A stretch of DNA of 46,847 nucleotides from Halomicronema sp. CCY15110 (GCF_016888165.1 NZ_JACSWC010000194.1:1-46847); one strand, 5' to 3'. Shown: positions 6,586 through 15,969, numbered from the stretch's first letter. Translations and numbers: made by a program. Notes: a model not told the origin generated them from the letters alone.

Positions 6586-8487
6586 ATGACGAAATTTCCC
6601 ATTGACCTCAGCGCTTACAAGCGAATCACCCTCGATCCGGCGGTCACCACGTTAACCGACGAGCAACGCGCCGCCCTCAAGTTCAACATTGAGCTATGTC
6701 GCGATGCGATCGTCTTCTTTACCGCCACCGGTGCAGCGCGCGGCGTCGGTGGACACACGGGCGGTCCCTACGACACCGTTCCCGAGGTGATGATCTTGGA
6801 TGCGATTTTCCGAGGCAATGAGGATAAGTACGTTCCCACCTTCTTTGACGAAGCGGGGCACCGCGTAGCCACCCAGTATTTGATGGCGACCCTCAATGGT
6901 GACCTACCTGCCGAGCAACTGATGCAGTACCGCGCGGCGGGTTCCACCCTGCCCGGTCACCCCGAACTGGGTCTGACCCCCGGCGTCAAGTTCAGCTCCG
7001 GTCGTCTCGGTCACATGTGGCCCTATGTGAACGGGGTCGCCCTAGCCAACCCTGGCAAAGCCGTTTTCTGCCTCGGTTCTGACGGTTCCCAACAAGAAGG
7101 GAACGACGCGGAAGCCGCCCGTCTCTCAGTCGCCAACCACATCAATGTGAAACTGCTGATTGACGATAACGACGTCACCATTGCGGGCCATCCCTCCAGC
7201 TATATGGGTGGCTATAGCGTCAAACAGACTCTCGCGGGCCACGGCCTCACCGTGCTCGAAGGCGATGGCGAAGATCTCGATGCGCTCTACGCCAACATCT
7301 GCAAAGCGATCGCCACCCCCGGCCCTGTCGCCATCATCATCAAGCGACCCATGTCCGTCGGCATCGAAGGGATTGAAGGCAGCACCCACGGCCACGACGT
7401 GATTCCCGTTGACGCCGCCATCAAGTATTTGGAAGCCAAGGGCCACCCGGAAGCCGCCACCATTCTGAAAAACACCGAGAAGCCGAAGAATACCTATGAG
7501 TTCCTCGGTTCCTCTGACAAGGTTGGTGCTAACCGCAACGTCTTTGGCGATGCCGTCGTCGAAATTCTCGGTAGCATGGACGAAACTACCCGCAAAGATA
7601 GCGTCCTGGTGGTGGATAGCGACCTGGAAGGCTCCTGCGGTCTGGCGCAAATCCGCAAGGCGCACCCTGAAGTATTCATTAGCGGCGGCATCCAAGAGCG
7701 GGGCAACCTGTCGGCAGCGGCGGGGTTTGGCATGGAAAAAGGCAAACAAGGCATTTTCGCCACCTTTGCCGCCTTCTTAGAAATGTGTATTTCTGAGATC
7801 ACCATGGCCCGGTTGAACTACTCCAACCTGCTGTGTCACTTCTCCCACTCGGGAATTGACGACATGGCGGACAACACCTGCCACTTCGGCATCAACAACA
7901 TGTTTGCCGACAACGGGCTAGATGACGGCTACGATACCAAGCTCTACTTCCCCGCCGATGCGAACCAAATGAAGGCAGTGGTCAAAGCTGTCTTCAACGA
8001 TCCGGGGTTGCGGTTCATCTTTTCGACCCGCTCCAAAGTGCCCTATCTGCTGGATACCAACGGCAAGGAAATCTTTGGCGGCGACTACACCTTCACCCCT
8101 GGTAAAGATGAAGTAATTCGCGAAGGTTCGGCAGGCTACATCGTTACTTTTGGCGATTCCATTTATCGCGCTCTGGACGCTGTCGAGCGATTGAAGCAAG
8201 AAGGTATCGAAGTGGGTCTGATCAACAAAGCGACCTTGAACGTCGTCGATGAAGACATGATGGCGAAGATCGGCCAAGCGCCCTTTGTGTTGGTGACTGA
8301 GGCCTTCAACCGCCGGACTGGTTTGGGTAGCCGCTTTGGTTCCTGGCTGTTGGAGCGGGGCTACGCACCGAAGTTTGCTTACATCGGCACCCATGAAGAA
8401 GGTGGGGGTGGCCTGTGGGAGCAGTTCCCCCATCAGGGCATTGATCCAAGCGGCATCATGAAGAAGGTGAAAGAGCTGGTGGGCTAA
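6586..8487 (+). CDS. Transketolase-family thiamine diphosphate enzyme
   Basis: Protein of 633 residues from ATG 6586 (MTKFPIDLS); an upstream frame to 6475 adds 37 residues unlike the family. Thiamine diphosphate binding is shown by GSDGSQQEGNDAE followed about 25 residues later by DDNDVTIAG. The pyrimidine-binding and C-terminal domains follow (EMCISEITMARLNYSN; VTEAFNRRTGLGSRFG). The GGHTGGPYDTVPE segment differs from both classical TktA and DXS, so this is a divergent transketolase clade and the sugar substrate should not be assumed. A hairpin terminator follows at 8521-8551. Confidence 0.8.
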   Translation: MTKFPIDLSAYKRITLDPAVTTLTDEQRAALKFNIELCRDAIVFFTATGAARGVGGHTGGPYDTVPEVMILDAIFRGNEDKYVPTFFDEAGHRVATQYLMATLNGDLPAEQLMQYRAAGSTLPGHPELGLTPGVKFSSGRLGHMWPYVNGVALANPGKAVFCLGSDGSQQEGNDAEAARLSVANHINVKLLIDDNDVTIAGHPSSYMGGYSVKQTLAGHGLTVLEGDGEDLDALYANICKAIATPGPVAIIIKRPMSVGIEGIEGSTHGHDVIPVDAAIKYLEAKGHPEAATILKNTEKPKNTYEFLGSSDKVGANRNVFGDAVVEILGSMDETTRKDSVLVVDSDLEGSCGLAQIRKAHPEVFISGGIQERGNLSAAAGFGMEKGKQGIFATFAAFLEMCISEITMARLNYSNLLCHFSHSGIDDMADNTCHFGINNMFADNGLDDGYDTKLYFPADANQMKAVVKAVFNDPGLRFIFSTRSKVPYLLDTNGKEIFGGDYTFTPGKDEVIREGSAGYIVTFGDSIYRALDAVERLKQEGIEVGLINKATLNVVDEDMMAKIGQAPFVLVTEAFNRRTGLGSRFGSWLLERGYAPKFAYIGTHEEGGGGLWEQFPHQGIDPSGIMKKVKELVG

Positions 8488-8520
8488 GCCGTCGAGGTTT
8501 TGCCACTGCAAGTATGCATC

Positions 8521-8551
8521 AGCGGGAGTCGTCAAATGGGCGGCTCCCGCT
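8521..8551 (+). terminator. Hairpin terminator after the transketolase gene
   Basis: AGCGGGAG (8521-8528) pairs exactly with CTCCCGCT (8544-8551) and is followed by a short T run. It lies 34 bases after the stop codon. Confidence 0.6.
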
Positions 8552-8658
8552 TTGTCATGTTTCGGCGTTTCAAGATTTGCAAGGGTCTATTGCGGTTTTA
8601 GTCTGTTCGGCATGAACCCGCGCAGACTAAAGGTATATTCACCATTCAAAAGCTATCT

Positions 8659-8949
8659 ATGTCTAAAGAAAACGCCCTCGACTTCCTCAAGCAGGCCACC
8701 GATAACTCCACGTTGTCTGAGCAAGTGAAAGAAGCCGATGAGACCACAAAGATCGTTGATTTAGCGAAGCAACACGGTTTTGAATTTTCGGAGGACGACA
8801 TGAAAAACGCGATTCCGGCCATCAAAGAACAAGCGGGCTTCTTTGGGGAGTTGGCCAAAGCAGTTCTAGAACTTTTTGCCCCTGCTCGTGATGATTATCC
8901 AGCGACTGGGGTACAACCTTTCACCGGTGAGCTGGGCCGCAAGCATTAG
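8659..8949 (+). CDS. Nif11-type small protein
   Basis: Protein of 96 residues. Residues 1-65 match the Nif11 family: MSKENALDFLKQATDN start, LSEQVKEA, then KIVDLAKQHGFEFSEDD and a helix ending near AIKEQAGFFGEL. Nif11 domains serve as leader regions of some modified peptides (nitrile-hydratase/Nif11-leader type), but many cyanobacterial members are stand-alone. Here there is no double-glycine cleavage motif and the tail (about 30 residues) has no cysteines, so a modified-peptide precursor is not supported. No modification enzyme lies beside it. It reads away from the transketolase terminator and ends before a strong hairpin. Confidence 0.75.
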   Translation: MSKENALDFLKQATDNSTLSEQVKEADETTKIVDLAKQHGFEFSEDDMKNAIPAIKEQAGFFGELAKAVLELFAPARDDYPATGVQPFTGELGRKH

Positions 8950-8991
8950 TCTGGCGGTGGCTCAGTCCAATCGTTACTCGCAGATTTTATT

Positions 8992-9031
8992 AAAGCGCAC
9001 CCCGCTGGCCCAGGCTGGCGGGGTGCGCTTT
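8992..9031. terminator. Strong hairpin after the Nif11 gene
   Basis: A perfect 14-bp stem (8992-9005 with 9018-9031) with a 12-base loop; the arms begin AAAG and end CTTT. It lies 43 bases after the stop codon, between converging genes, and can serve both strands. Confidence 0.75.
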
Positions 9032-9041
9032 ATCGATGCTT

Positions 9042-9104
9042 AGGGGACGGTTCCCTGTCGGATCAGCCCATCCGTTAGGGCTCAGCTCGAGGGAACCGTC
9101 CCCT
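9042..9104. repeat. Perfect 15-bp inverted repeat
   Basis: AGGGGACGGTTCCCT (9042-9056) and its exact reverse complement (9090-9104) are separated by 33 bases. It is the second of three palindromes between the Nif11 and protease genes. No T tract follows, so it may be a small mobile-element remnant and not a terminator. Confidence 0.75.
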
Positions 9105-9131
9105 GACAGGTTCGGTTGCAGAGGGATTTTG

Positions 9132-9172
9132 CAGAGTCACGCTGCGGATCCTGGATCCGCAGCGTGACTCTG
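9132..9172. repeat. Perfect 20-bp palindrome with a 1-base spacer
   Basis: A 20-base arm (9132-9151) is followed by one T and its exact reverse complement (9153-9172), centred on GGATCCTGGATCC. The short GAGGG/CCCTC pair outside (9121-9125, 9173-9177) may extend it. Such a cruciform-prone sequence is unusual and could be a protein-binding site, a terminator for the minus-strand protease gene (70 bases away), or element debris. Confidence 0.75.
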
Positions 9173-9241
9173 CCCTCTCGGCCAAGGGGCTCGATAGCAA
9201 CTGGATGTGCTGTTGAGTAACGGCGCAGTGGTACTGCCCAC

Positions 9242-12103
9242 CTATAGTCCCAAGAGGGGGGCGTCGAGGACACGGGCGATGCGATCGCGCACGTCCTCTA
9301 AATGAGCTTGGGTGGTAATGGGCATCCTGTCCCCGGTGCGGGAAAGCGCATCACTAATGTCATCCCGCATCTGGCGTAGCTGATAGCGGGCCAAGACGCG
9401 GGCATCCTCCGGTGCGCCGAGCGTCCCCAAGGTCGCCATGAACTCGTTAAAGCTCTGGGCGTTGAGGGCATCCCAAAAGGTGCGCCGCAGCACGAGGTTG
9501 GACAAAATATTGAGATGGTGGCGCTGCAACCCGCGCCGCAGACTTGATATCTCTGACGCAGCTGCATCGGGATTAGTAATCTCGGACCAAATGCTCTGGT
9601 ATAGGGAACCATACAGTTCCGACAGGGTGAGCACATCCTCGGCGTCGGTGCGAAATTCCAAATCGCGGACGCGAGCCAAGCGATCGGCGAGGAATAGCTG
9701 GCTGAGCGTTACGCTTTGCACTTCCAGCACCTGCTCATAAATCGGGTAATCCAGCGGAAAACTGGTGAGCCGCACGCCCCAGTGCCGCCAGCGATCGGGT
9801 GCCAGCTGGTTGATCAGTTGCGAGGAAAAGTCAAAGGCATCGGCGGCAAACACCTCTTCACTCAGGGCGGTCAGGGCGGCCCGCTGTTTGTCTGCCGCGA
9901 TCGGTTCAAAGGGCGTGTACTCGCGATTTTCCCAAGGGTTCAAACGCCGAAAGCGTTGGCCCCCAACATAATCCGTCAGGGTCAGCGCATTGCTGAAAAA
10001 GTAATTGAAGACGAGATCGACCCGGCGGCGGAGGCTACCGTAACCTTCGCCCGGATTTACTGACAGGCGGTTAAGGCGATCCCAGACGGCCTGAGCATTG
10101 TCGAGTTGCCACAGGGAATATTGCATGGGGTCGCTGCTGAGATCCCAGGCGCGGGATTCCGGGTCAATAAAGTCAAAAATGTCTTCATCAGTGGCGTAGG
10201 CCAAGGCGGGTTCAGTGCTGCGGCGCAGGATACCGCTCAACATCTGCTGCTCCGCCCGGGCCAGGGGAGAAGGCGGTGCTTCGCGGTAGCCGTATTCGAT
10301 CGCCCAACTATCGTATGGTCCTAAGCGACTGGGAAAGTACTCTCCCTGCTCGGTGCCAGGCGGGGCCACATTGGGGGGGAAATAATCCATCACGGAACTC
10401 ACCAGACCTTGAGTAGAGGTGAGTTCGGTATTGTTCAAGTCTTCCGGCGCGACGAGTAAGCTGCCCGCAAAGTTGTGGCGCAACCCCAAAGTATGGCCAA
10501 TTTCATGGGCGGTGAGCGACACTAAATACTGCTGAATAAACGCGTCGAGTTGAGCGCTAGTAAAGTCAGCGCCCGATAGCGTCGACAAGGCTAACGCCCC
10601 AAAGGCATTGTGTTGAGCGCTAAGATACCCGGCACAGTGATCATCCGTGAGTTGGTGATTACTGCCTTCGGTGGGCCAGCCTTCCAGATTTCGAGTCATT
10701 TCGAGTCCGGCTTCCCCTGCTTGCTGCATGGCGAGCCACTGCAAATACCAGGTTTGCGATCGCTGCCCACACAGCTGCAAATAAAACTCCGAACCATTCG
10801 GCGCATCCAGTCCTCGGGATTGGTACTGCTGCCGCAAATAGCGAATCACATTGGCATCGAGAATGATATCCGCATCGAGGATCTGGCCGGTGAGCGGATT
10901 CACCCGCGAGGGGCCAAAACCAATCGCCCAATTGCTCAACGAATCTGACCAGCGCACCACGTTGTAGCGCACATCAGAGGGATCCCAGGTCGCGTTATTC
11001 GGCATCTGCCGCGCTTCAATGGCGTTCTCAAAGCCGGCCGCTTCAAAGGCTTCATTCCAGGCCAAAATGCCCTGACGAATGGCCTCGCGATATTCTGGAG
11101 GCGTCGTATTCTCGATCCAAAAAACAATGGGCTCTTGGGGCGGTGACAGCTCAGCCTGGGGATTTTGTTTTTCGAGATGCCAGCGATTGATGTAGCGCAC
11201 AAACGGGTCGGTGCGCTGGGTCTGTAGGGGGGCTCGGAAGGCCGTCGTGAAATAGCCGACCCGTTCATCGGCTGGGCGCGGTTGATAGCTGTTATTCACC
11301 GGCAACTCCGACAAGCTATAGCGCACCTGCAAAGCAAACCCCCGGCTATCGGGAATGCTATCTAGGGAAAAGCTGAACAACGCCGCCAACGGATCCGTCG
11401 CGCCCCCACCAGAAAAGCCAACCACAGTGCCCACTTCCAGGTTTTCGGGAAACATCTGAAGTGACTCGAGCTGGGACAGCTCCGGATTGCGACTGTAATT
11501 ACTCAAGGCCCAGCCCAAGCCCTCAGTCAGGTTGGCTAAGTCCTGATCCATTAACAGCGTCGATAAATCGATCAGCTTGGCCTGGGTGCTGGGGTCAATG
11601 CTGACCACATCCACCACAAAGATGATGGAATCACTGAACGAGGTGTCTTGGAGCCGCTGTTGCCAACTTGCACCACCAGCATTGCGCAAATAAGTGTTGG
11701 GCACGGCGACCTGCACGCGATCGCCCGGCATTTCGCGAAACTGTATCACGAAATCGTTGATTGGCCAGCCGCGAAACAGCCCCGCTTCTCCCAGGCCGGA
11801 TTCCAGAGTCGCCGATAGTAAGAAATTACGGTTGAACTGTCGCGGCGTCAGGGCCAAGTAGGCTTCACCGCGATCGACATTTCCATAAATCGTCAGTAAG
11901 CCATCTTGTTTTTCCAGACTTTGGGTTAGCTCCCCAAAATCCAATAGTGGGCCGGTCGCTTCATCCGTTTCCGCCGCCCCGTCATCGGCCTGCGCATAAG
12001 CAGTCTGGGCGGCCCAAGTGCCCCCCAGCGCCAGCAACACCGCTAAACACACCCCAGCAATACCTAGGAGCAGGAACTTAATGGAACGGGTCAGACGATT
12101 CAT
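9242..12103 (-). CDS. Large exported zinc metalloprotease (DUF5117/DUF4953-like)
   Basis: Protein of 953 residues from ATG 12103; in-frame starts at 12133 and 12154 (GTG) are possible. The N-terminus is a clear signal peptide with a leucine-rich core ending near AQTAYAQA, so export is expected. The zinc site HEIGHTLGLRHN lies near residue 532, and SSVMDYFPP follows as the likely methionine-turn region. The layout (beta-rich N-terminal half, protease core, helical C-terminal third) and length fit the DUF5117/DUF4953 zinc-dependent protease group. Substrates are unknown. It reads toward the palindrome cluster at 8992-9172. A 460-base gap separates its start from the FHA gene upstream. Confidence 0.85.
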   Translation of the reverse strand: MNRLTRSIKFLLLGIAGVCLAVLLALGGTWAAQTAYAQADDGAAETDEATGPLLDFGELTQSLEKQDGLLTIYGNVDRGEAYLALTPRQFNRNFLLSATLESGLGEAGLFRGWPINDFVIQFREMPGDRVQVAVPNTYLRNAGGASWQQRLQDTSFSDSIIFVVDVVSIDPSTQAKLIDLSTLLMDQDLANLTEGLGWALSNYSRNPELSQLESLQMFPENLEVGTVVGFSGGGATDPLAALFSFSLDSIPDSRGFALQVRYSLSELPVNNSYQPRPADERVGYFTTAFRAPLQTQRTDPFVRYINRWHLEKQNPQAELSPPQEPIVFWIENTTPPEYREAIRQGILAWNEAFEAAGFENAIEARQMPNNATWDPSDVRYNVVRWSDSLSNWAIGFGPSRVNPLTGQILDADIILDANVIRYLRQQYQSRGLDAPNGSEFYLQLCGQRSQTWYLQWLAMQQAGEAGLEMTRNLEGWPTEGSNHQLTDDHCAGYLSAQHNAFGALALSTLSGADFTSAQLDAFIQQYLVSLTAHEIGHTLGLRHNFAGSLLVAPEDLNNTELTSTQGLVSSVMDYFPPNVAPPGTEQGEYFPSRLGPYDSWAIEYGYREAPPSPLARAEQQMLSGILRRSTEPALAYATDEDIFDFIDPESRAWDLSSDPMQYSLWQLDNAQAVWDRLNRLSVNPGEGYGSLRRRVDLVFNYFFSNALTLTDYVGGQRFRRLNPWENREYTPFEPIAADKQRAALTALSEEVFAADAFDFSSQLINQLAPDRWRHWGVRLTSFPLDYPIYEQVLEVQSVTLSQLFLADRLARVRDLEFRTDAEDVLTLSELYGSLYQSIWSEITNPDAAASEISSLRRGLQRHHLNILSNLVLRRTFWDALNAQSFNEFMATLGTLGAPEDARVLARYQLRQMRDDISDALSRTGDRMPITTQAHLEDVRDRIARVLDAPLLGL

Positions 12104-12563
12104 GGAATTTTGACTGCGCAGAATGGCTTTCATACAGTTTGAACGGCTCGGCACAATTTCGGAACAACCTTAAGAAGAAGTTTCGGAAAAATCTCACATC
12201 TTCCTCGTTCACTAGCAGTTTTGCGGCTCCAATAGTTCTCCAGAGGGCCGCATGGCTGCGAGCCGAGCCCAACTGTTCAGGCTAAGCCAGGCGTTCGCGC
12301 CGCGTCTCCCGAAAGTTGTACCGCAATAACCCAAAGAATTTCTGGGAATTCGTCCATTGTCATCATTGGGGGAGGCGTTTTAAGTGCTGCCACATTGCCA
12401 AGCTAGGGCACGGTGGGGCTGGATCAGCAGGCATGAGCACCACTGATGATATGAAACACTCGCACAGGCAGCCCCTTTGGGTGAGTGAGGTCGCCGTTGA
12501 AGATCTCGACAAGTCATGCTAAAAGCTGTCAAGTTGGCCTAGAGGGACAGATCATTCGTCATA
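12104..12563. other. 460-base gap, protease promoter region
   Basis: This lies between the end of the broken FHA gene and the protease start, both on the minus strand. Open frames here are short and lack ribosome binding sites or recognisable content. It should hold the protease promoter, but I see no clear motif. Confidence 0.5.
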
Positions 12564-13009
12564 TCACACCGTATCTTCGTCGTCCTCTTCATCCTCCAAC
12601 TCGTCCACCATGTTGGGACTAATCAGGGTGATGTCAAATTCATCCGGCGGCATCGGATTCGTTGAATCGCGTCGCAACTGATAGAAGATGGCTCTGGCTT
12701 GCGGCCCAAAGACAATTTCATCTTCATTTTTTAAATCATGGGCGGGGACTTTGCGGCCATTAATCAGCATGCCGTTGGCACTGGGCTTGCCCTTCAGATT
12801 GCCTCCACAATGCGGTAGTAAAAGGTGTTGTCGTCCTTGGGCAGCTGCACCAGAGTGGCGTGGTGACGGGATACAAACTGCGATGAGAGGCGGATATCGC
12901 ATTTCGGGTCGCGGCCGATGGAATAGACGGAGCCGTCTAGGATGATCTCGCGACGGCCTTTACTATCTTCAACGATAAAGATGTTGCTGAGCTGAGATTC
13001 TGAAGCCAT
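12564..13009 (-). pseudogene. FHA-domain protein with a one-base deletion
   Basis: The first 70 residues from ATG 13009 read as an FHA phosphothreonine-binding domain (YSIGRDPKCDIRLSS, then FVSRHHATLVQ). The frame then stops at TGA after RIVEAI. The adjacent frame continues the same domain (NLKGKPSANGMLINGRKV, then LKNEDEIVFGP) to an acidic C-terminus at 12564. Restoring one base near 12806 (GTGGA-GGC) joins both parts into a 148-residue protein with no gap in the domain. This is either a recent inactivation or a sequencing error, because both halves are well conserved. FHA proteins bind phosphorylated partners, often in Ser/Thr kinase signalling. Confidence 0.8.
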
Positions 13010-13327
13010 CCCGACAATTTTTCCTTACCGCGCTGGATTAACAGTAGTACCACAGACCTGCATGGTTTTTCCACTTGGATTCTGTAACAGTAACATTACA
13101 CTTGGTCATCAGCTTAATTACTGAACACAAAGTTGTCTTGTACAAATCCAAAATGTAGGAGCGACTGCATTTTTCAAGCATGCCCGAAAAGCCTCGAATA
13201 GGCTACGTGGTATTAAAACAGATTCGGTCAGACTCAATCTGTCTTTTTGGTGCCACGATGCGGTTCGGCCAAGTTCGGATGACTGCTGGGAAGCGTCTCC
13301 AGCAGCGGCAACTGCGGCAACGAATGG
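13010..13327. other. 318-base gap, promoter region of the FHA gene
   Basis: It lies upstream of the FHA gene start and downstream of the DUF815 gene end, both on the minus strand. An AT-rich stretch near 13080-13150 is the likely promoter area. I see no RNA gene or repeat in it. Confidence 0.5.
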
Positions 13328-14617
13328 TTAATTCGAGGCGAGTTCAGCCTGCAAGAAATCGATAAACTGGCGGGCCGTGCGACCGGAACGGCCATTATGT
13401 CGTGTGGCCCACTGGAGGGCTCGCTGTTGTAGGGGGGCGTCGGCGATCGCAAGTTGAGCCTGGGTTGCCAGGTGCCGCACGATCGCGAGATAGGTTTTTT
13501 GATCAGCCGCTCCAAAGGTGAGGGTGAGGCCAAAGCGATCGCTAAATGACAGCTTTTCTTGCAGCGTATCCCACGATTGAATTTCGTCTTGGTCGCTGGG
13601 ACGGGGGCGATCGCTAAAGTATTCCCGCACTAAGTGACGACGGTTTGAGGTGGCATACACTACAACGTTTTGGGCGCGGGCCGTGACGTTGCCTTCCAGC
13701 ACCACCTTGAGTGCCTTAAAGGCGTCGTCATCTTCTTCAAAGGACAGATCATCGACAAAGATGATGAACTTTTGCGGCAAGTCTCGCACCTGCTCCACAA
13801 TCGCGGGCAATTCCGTCATGCCCGCTTTATCCACTTGAATCAGCCGCAGACCGCGATCGCCATATTCATTCACCAGGGCTTTGACGAGCGACGATTTGCC
13901 CGACCCGCGACTGCCATACAGCAACACATGCAGCGCCGCGTATCCCGCCAGCAAGAACTCCGTATTTTGAATCAACTGTTGGCGCGGCTCATCGTAGGCA
14001 GCGAGGTCGCGCAACTGCACCGGATCAGGATGCGGCACCCCAACCAGCGTCCCAGCCTGCCAGCGAAACACGCGATATTGACCCATGGGGCCAATGCCCT
14101 GCTGGTGGTAATAGGTCGCGAGCTCAATCAGGCCGGTCTGCCAGTCTGGCAGACCGGGAAACGAAACCTCAGGCCACGATTCTGCCTCTAAATGCCAAAC
14201 GACCGGCGTTTCCGGCACTTGGCATACCGTTTGTACCCACTGACTGAGCTGATGGCTTTGACAGCCATACAGACTCTGGAGCCGCCGCAGGTCACTCTGG
14301 GCCGCCGTCAACAGCGCCGGGGGCAATTCTTGTACTGGGAGTCGCTGGGCCAGGTGCGAGAAGGGATTCTCGGATCGCAAAATTTGCTGAATCAAATGTC
14401 CCTGCCAGCTTTGTTGCGCGGTTGCCAAGGCCCGAAACCAGTGACCATAAGCCATCAAACACTCGGCAGAATCTTCCCGACAGAGGGCGTCCAGCAAATT
14501 GAGCCACGCCTGACTAATCGGCGTCTCTAACACCGACTGATACAGCAACAACCCCGCCGCCTGCTGCTGAAATCGCTGTACTGACGCGATCGCCTTGGCT
14601 GCTAATCCACCCATCAC
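13328..14617 (-). CDS. DUF815-family AAA-type ATPase
   Basis: Protein of 429 residues. Walker A is GSRGSGKSS near residue 236 and Walker B is KFIIFVDDLSF near residue 277. A sensor-like segment, VVVYATSNRRHLVREYFSDR, follows, then SFSDRFGLTLTF and a C-terminal helical lid. This is the arrangement of the DUF815 (YjeE-unrelated) ATPase family. The N-terminal 200 residues are helical and specific to the cyanobacterial form. The cellular role is not established. It does not overlap its neighbours, and hslO is transcribed divergently from 14825. Confidence 0.8.
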   Translation of the reverse strand: MMGGLAAKAIASVQRFQQQAAGLLLYQSVLETPISQAWLNLLDALCREDSAECLMAYGHWFRALATAQQSWQGHLIQQILRSENPFSHLAQRLPVQELPPALLTAAQSDLRRLQSLYGCQSHQLSQWVQTVCQVPETPVVWHLEAESWPEVSFPGLPDWQTGLIELATYYHQQGIGPMGQYRVFRWQAGTLVGVPHPDPVQLRDLAAYDEPRQQLIQNTEFLLAGYAALHVLLYGSRGSGKSSLVKALVNEYGDRGLRLIQVDKAGMTELPAIVEQVRDLPQKFIIFVDDLSFEEDDDAFKALKVVLEGNVTARAQNVVVYATSNRRHLVREYFSDRPRPSDQDEIQSWDTLQEKLSFSDRFGLTLTFGAADQKTYLAIVRHLATQAQLAIADAPLQQRALQWATRHNGRSGRTARQFIDFLQAELASN

Positions 14618-14701
14618 TCACTCTCCGACGCCTGCTCCACTTAGCAAGATACCGCCCAGATGCCCGCTACTATCAATTCTGCGACAAAATCTATCCACAC
14701 C

Positions 14702-14733
14702 CACACCCTCACACCCTCACACCCTCACACCCT
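14702..14733. repeat. Four tandem copies of the octamer CACACCCT
   Basis: Exact 8-bp unit repeated four times, flanked by more CACACC-like sequence, 90 bases ahead of hslO. Related C-rich runs occur at 15838-15906 and 20827-20900. Confidence 0.85.
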
Positions 14734-14824
14734 GCCCCCTCACATCCTGTCAGTCGCTTCGAGCGGTTCCAAAAGTCCTTACAATGGCACTAGCGAAATA
14801 GTGAATTCAGTTCAGGACGTTTGC

Positions 14825-15742
14825 ATGGCAGACCAACTCCTTCGGGCCACCGCCGCCGATGGTGGCATTCGGATTGTCGGTACCATCACCACCGACGTGG
14901 TAGAAGAAACTCGACAGCGTCACCAACTGACTTACGTGGGTACAGCCGCTTTGGGCCGCGCCATCTCGGCGGGGCTGCTGTTGGTTTCCAGTATGAAGCG
15001 GGCGGAGTCGCGCATCAATTTACGGGTCAAAGGTGATGGCCCCATGGGGGGCGTCATGGTTGATGCCGGACTCGACGGTCGGGTGCGGGGCTATGTCGAT
15101 CACCCTGAAATCGAGCTGCCGCCGACGGCGACTGGCAAGCTGAATGTGGGCGGGGCGATCGGCCATAATGGCTACCTCTACGTAGTGCGTGACGTGGGCT
15201 ATGGACAGCCGTATTCCAGCACAGTGGAGCTCATTTCGGGCGAAATTGGTGAAGATCTCACCTATTACTTGGCAACTTCTGAGCAAACCCCCTCGGCACT
15301 GGCACTCGGCGTGCATGTCGATGAGCGAGGTGTGGAGGCCGCTGGCGGTTTGTTGCTGCAAGTGATGCCCAAAGCCGAGCGGGATGAGTCATTGATTTCA
15401 CTGTTGGAATCGCGCATGGGTTCGCTGGCCGACTTTACGCCCAAACTGCTGGACAGCCAGACCTTGCCCGAGATTTTTGAAGATTTAGTCGGCGATCTGA
15501 ATCTGACCATCTTGGATGACGCCGCGCCGATGGACATTCGCTTTTATTGTCCTTGCACCTACGATCGCATGTTGGGTGCCCTCAAAATGCTGGGCGTGGA
15601 TGAACTGCAAGACATGATCGAAAAAGACGACGGTGCCGAAGCCACCTGCCACTTCTGCGGCGAGGTTTACACTGCTGACAGCAACAAACTCGCCGACCTG
15701 ATTGACGACCTCAAAAAGCAGCGATCGGAAGCCTTAAACTAA
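14825..15742 (+). CDS. hslO: Hsp33 redox-regulated chaperone
   Basis: Protein of 305 residues from ATG 14825. The longer frame to 14660 runs through the octamer repeat and is not credible. The N-terminal domain includes AADGGIRIVG and GRAISAGLLL. The C-terminal zinc switch has four cysteines: CPC near 242-244 and CHFC near 275-278. In the family, oxidation of these cysteines releases zinc and turns on holdase activity, protecting unfolded proteins during oxidative stress in the cytoplasm. Length and motif order match the family fully. The kinase gene downstream is separated by 227 bases, so it is probably a single transcript. Confidence 0.93.
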   Translation: MADQLLRATAADGGIRIVGTITTDVVEETRQRHQLTYVGTAALGRAISAGLLLVSSMKRAESRINLRVKGDGPMGGVMVDAGLDGRVRGYVDHPEIELPPTATGKLNVGGAIGHNGYLYVVRDVGYGQPYSSTVELISGEIGEDLTYYLATSEQTPSALALGVHVDERGVEAAGGLLLQVMPKAERDESLISLLESRMGSLADFTPKLLDSQTLPEIFEDLVGDLNLTILDDAAPMDIRFYCPCTYDRMLGALKMLGVDELQDMIEKDDGAEATCHFCGEVYTADSNKLADLIDDLKKQRSEALN

Positions 15743-15837
15743 AGCCGGTCATTCGCTATAGCTATGGTGCATGACGCTGCGCTAACGGCCCCCGACGGAT
15801 GGCAAGGCTGTTCCAGCGATCGCGTTAACCGACTCCT

Positions 15838-15906
15838 TCACCCACTGCACCTCCTCCACCCACTGCACCTACCCCACTAATCTCACATCCATCCACCCTC
15901 ACACCC
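15838..15906. repeat. C-rich low-complexity run
   Basis: Irregular CCCACTGCACCT and CACCCTCACACC units fill about 70 bases between hslO and the kinase gene. The composition matches the octamer block at 14702 and the 16-mer block at 20827. Confidence 0.6.
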
Positions 15907-15969
15907 TGCTCAACGATTCCCGCCATATGGCACTCTGGACAGTAGACAGACCAAACTGCTGGAGGAGCT

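Noticed and set aside
13090-13110. GTAA...TTAC spacing as an NtcA site
   Set aside because: The spacing is N10 (GTA to TAC), not the required N8, and it lies far from the likely promoter of the nearest start.
14702-14733. CACACCCT repeats as a CRISPR array
   Set aside because: The unit is 8 bp with no spacers, and no cas gene is present.
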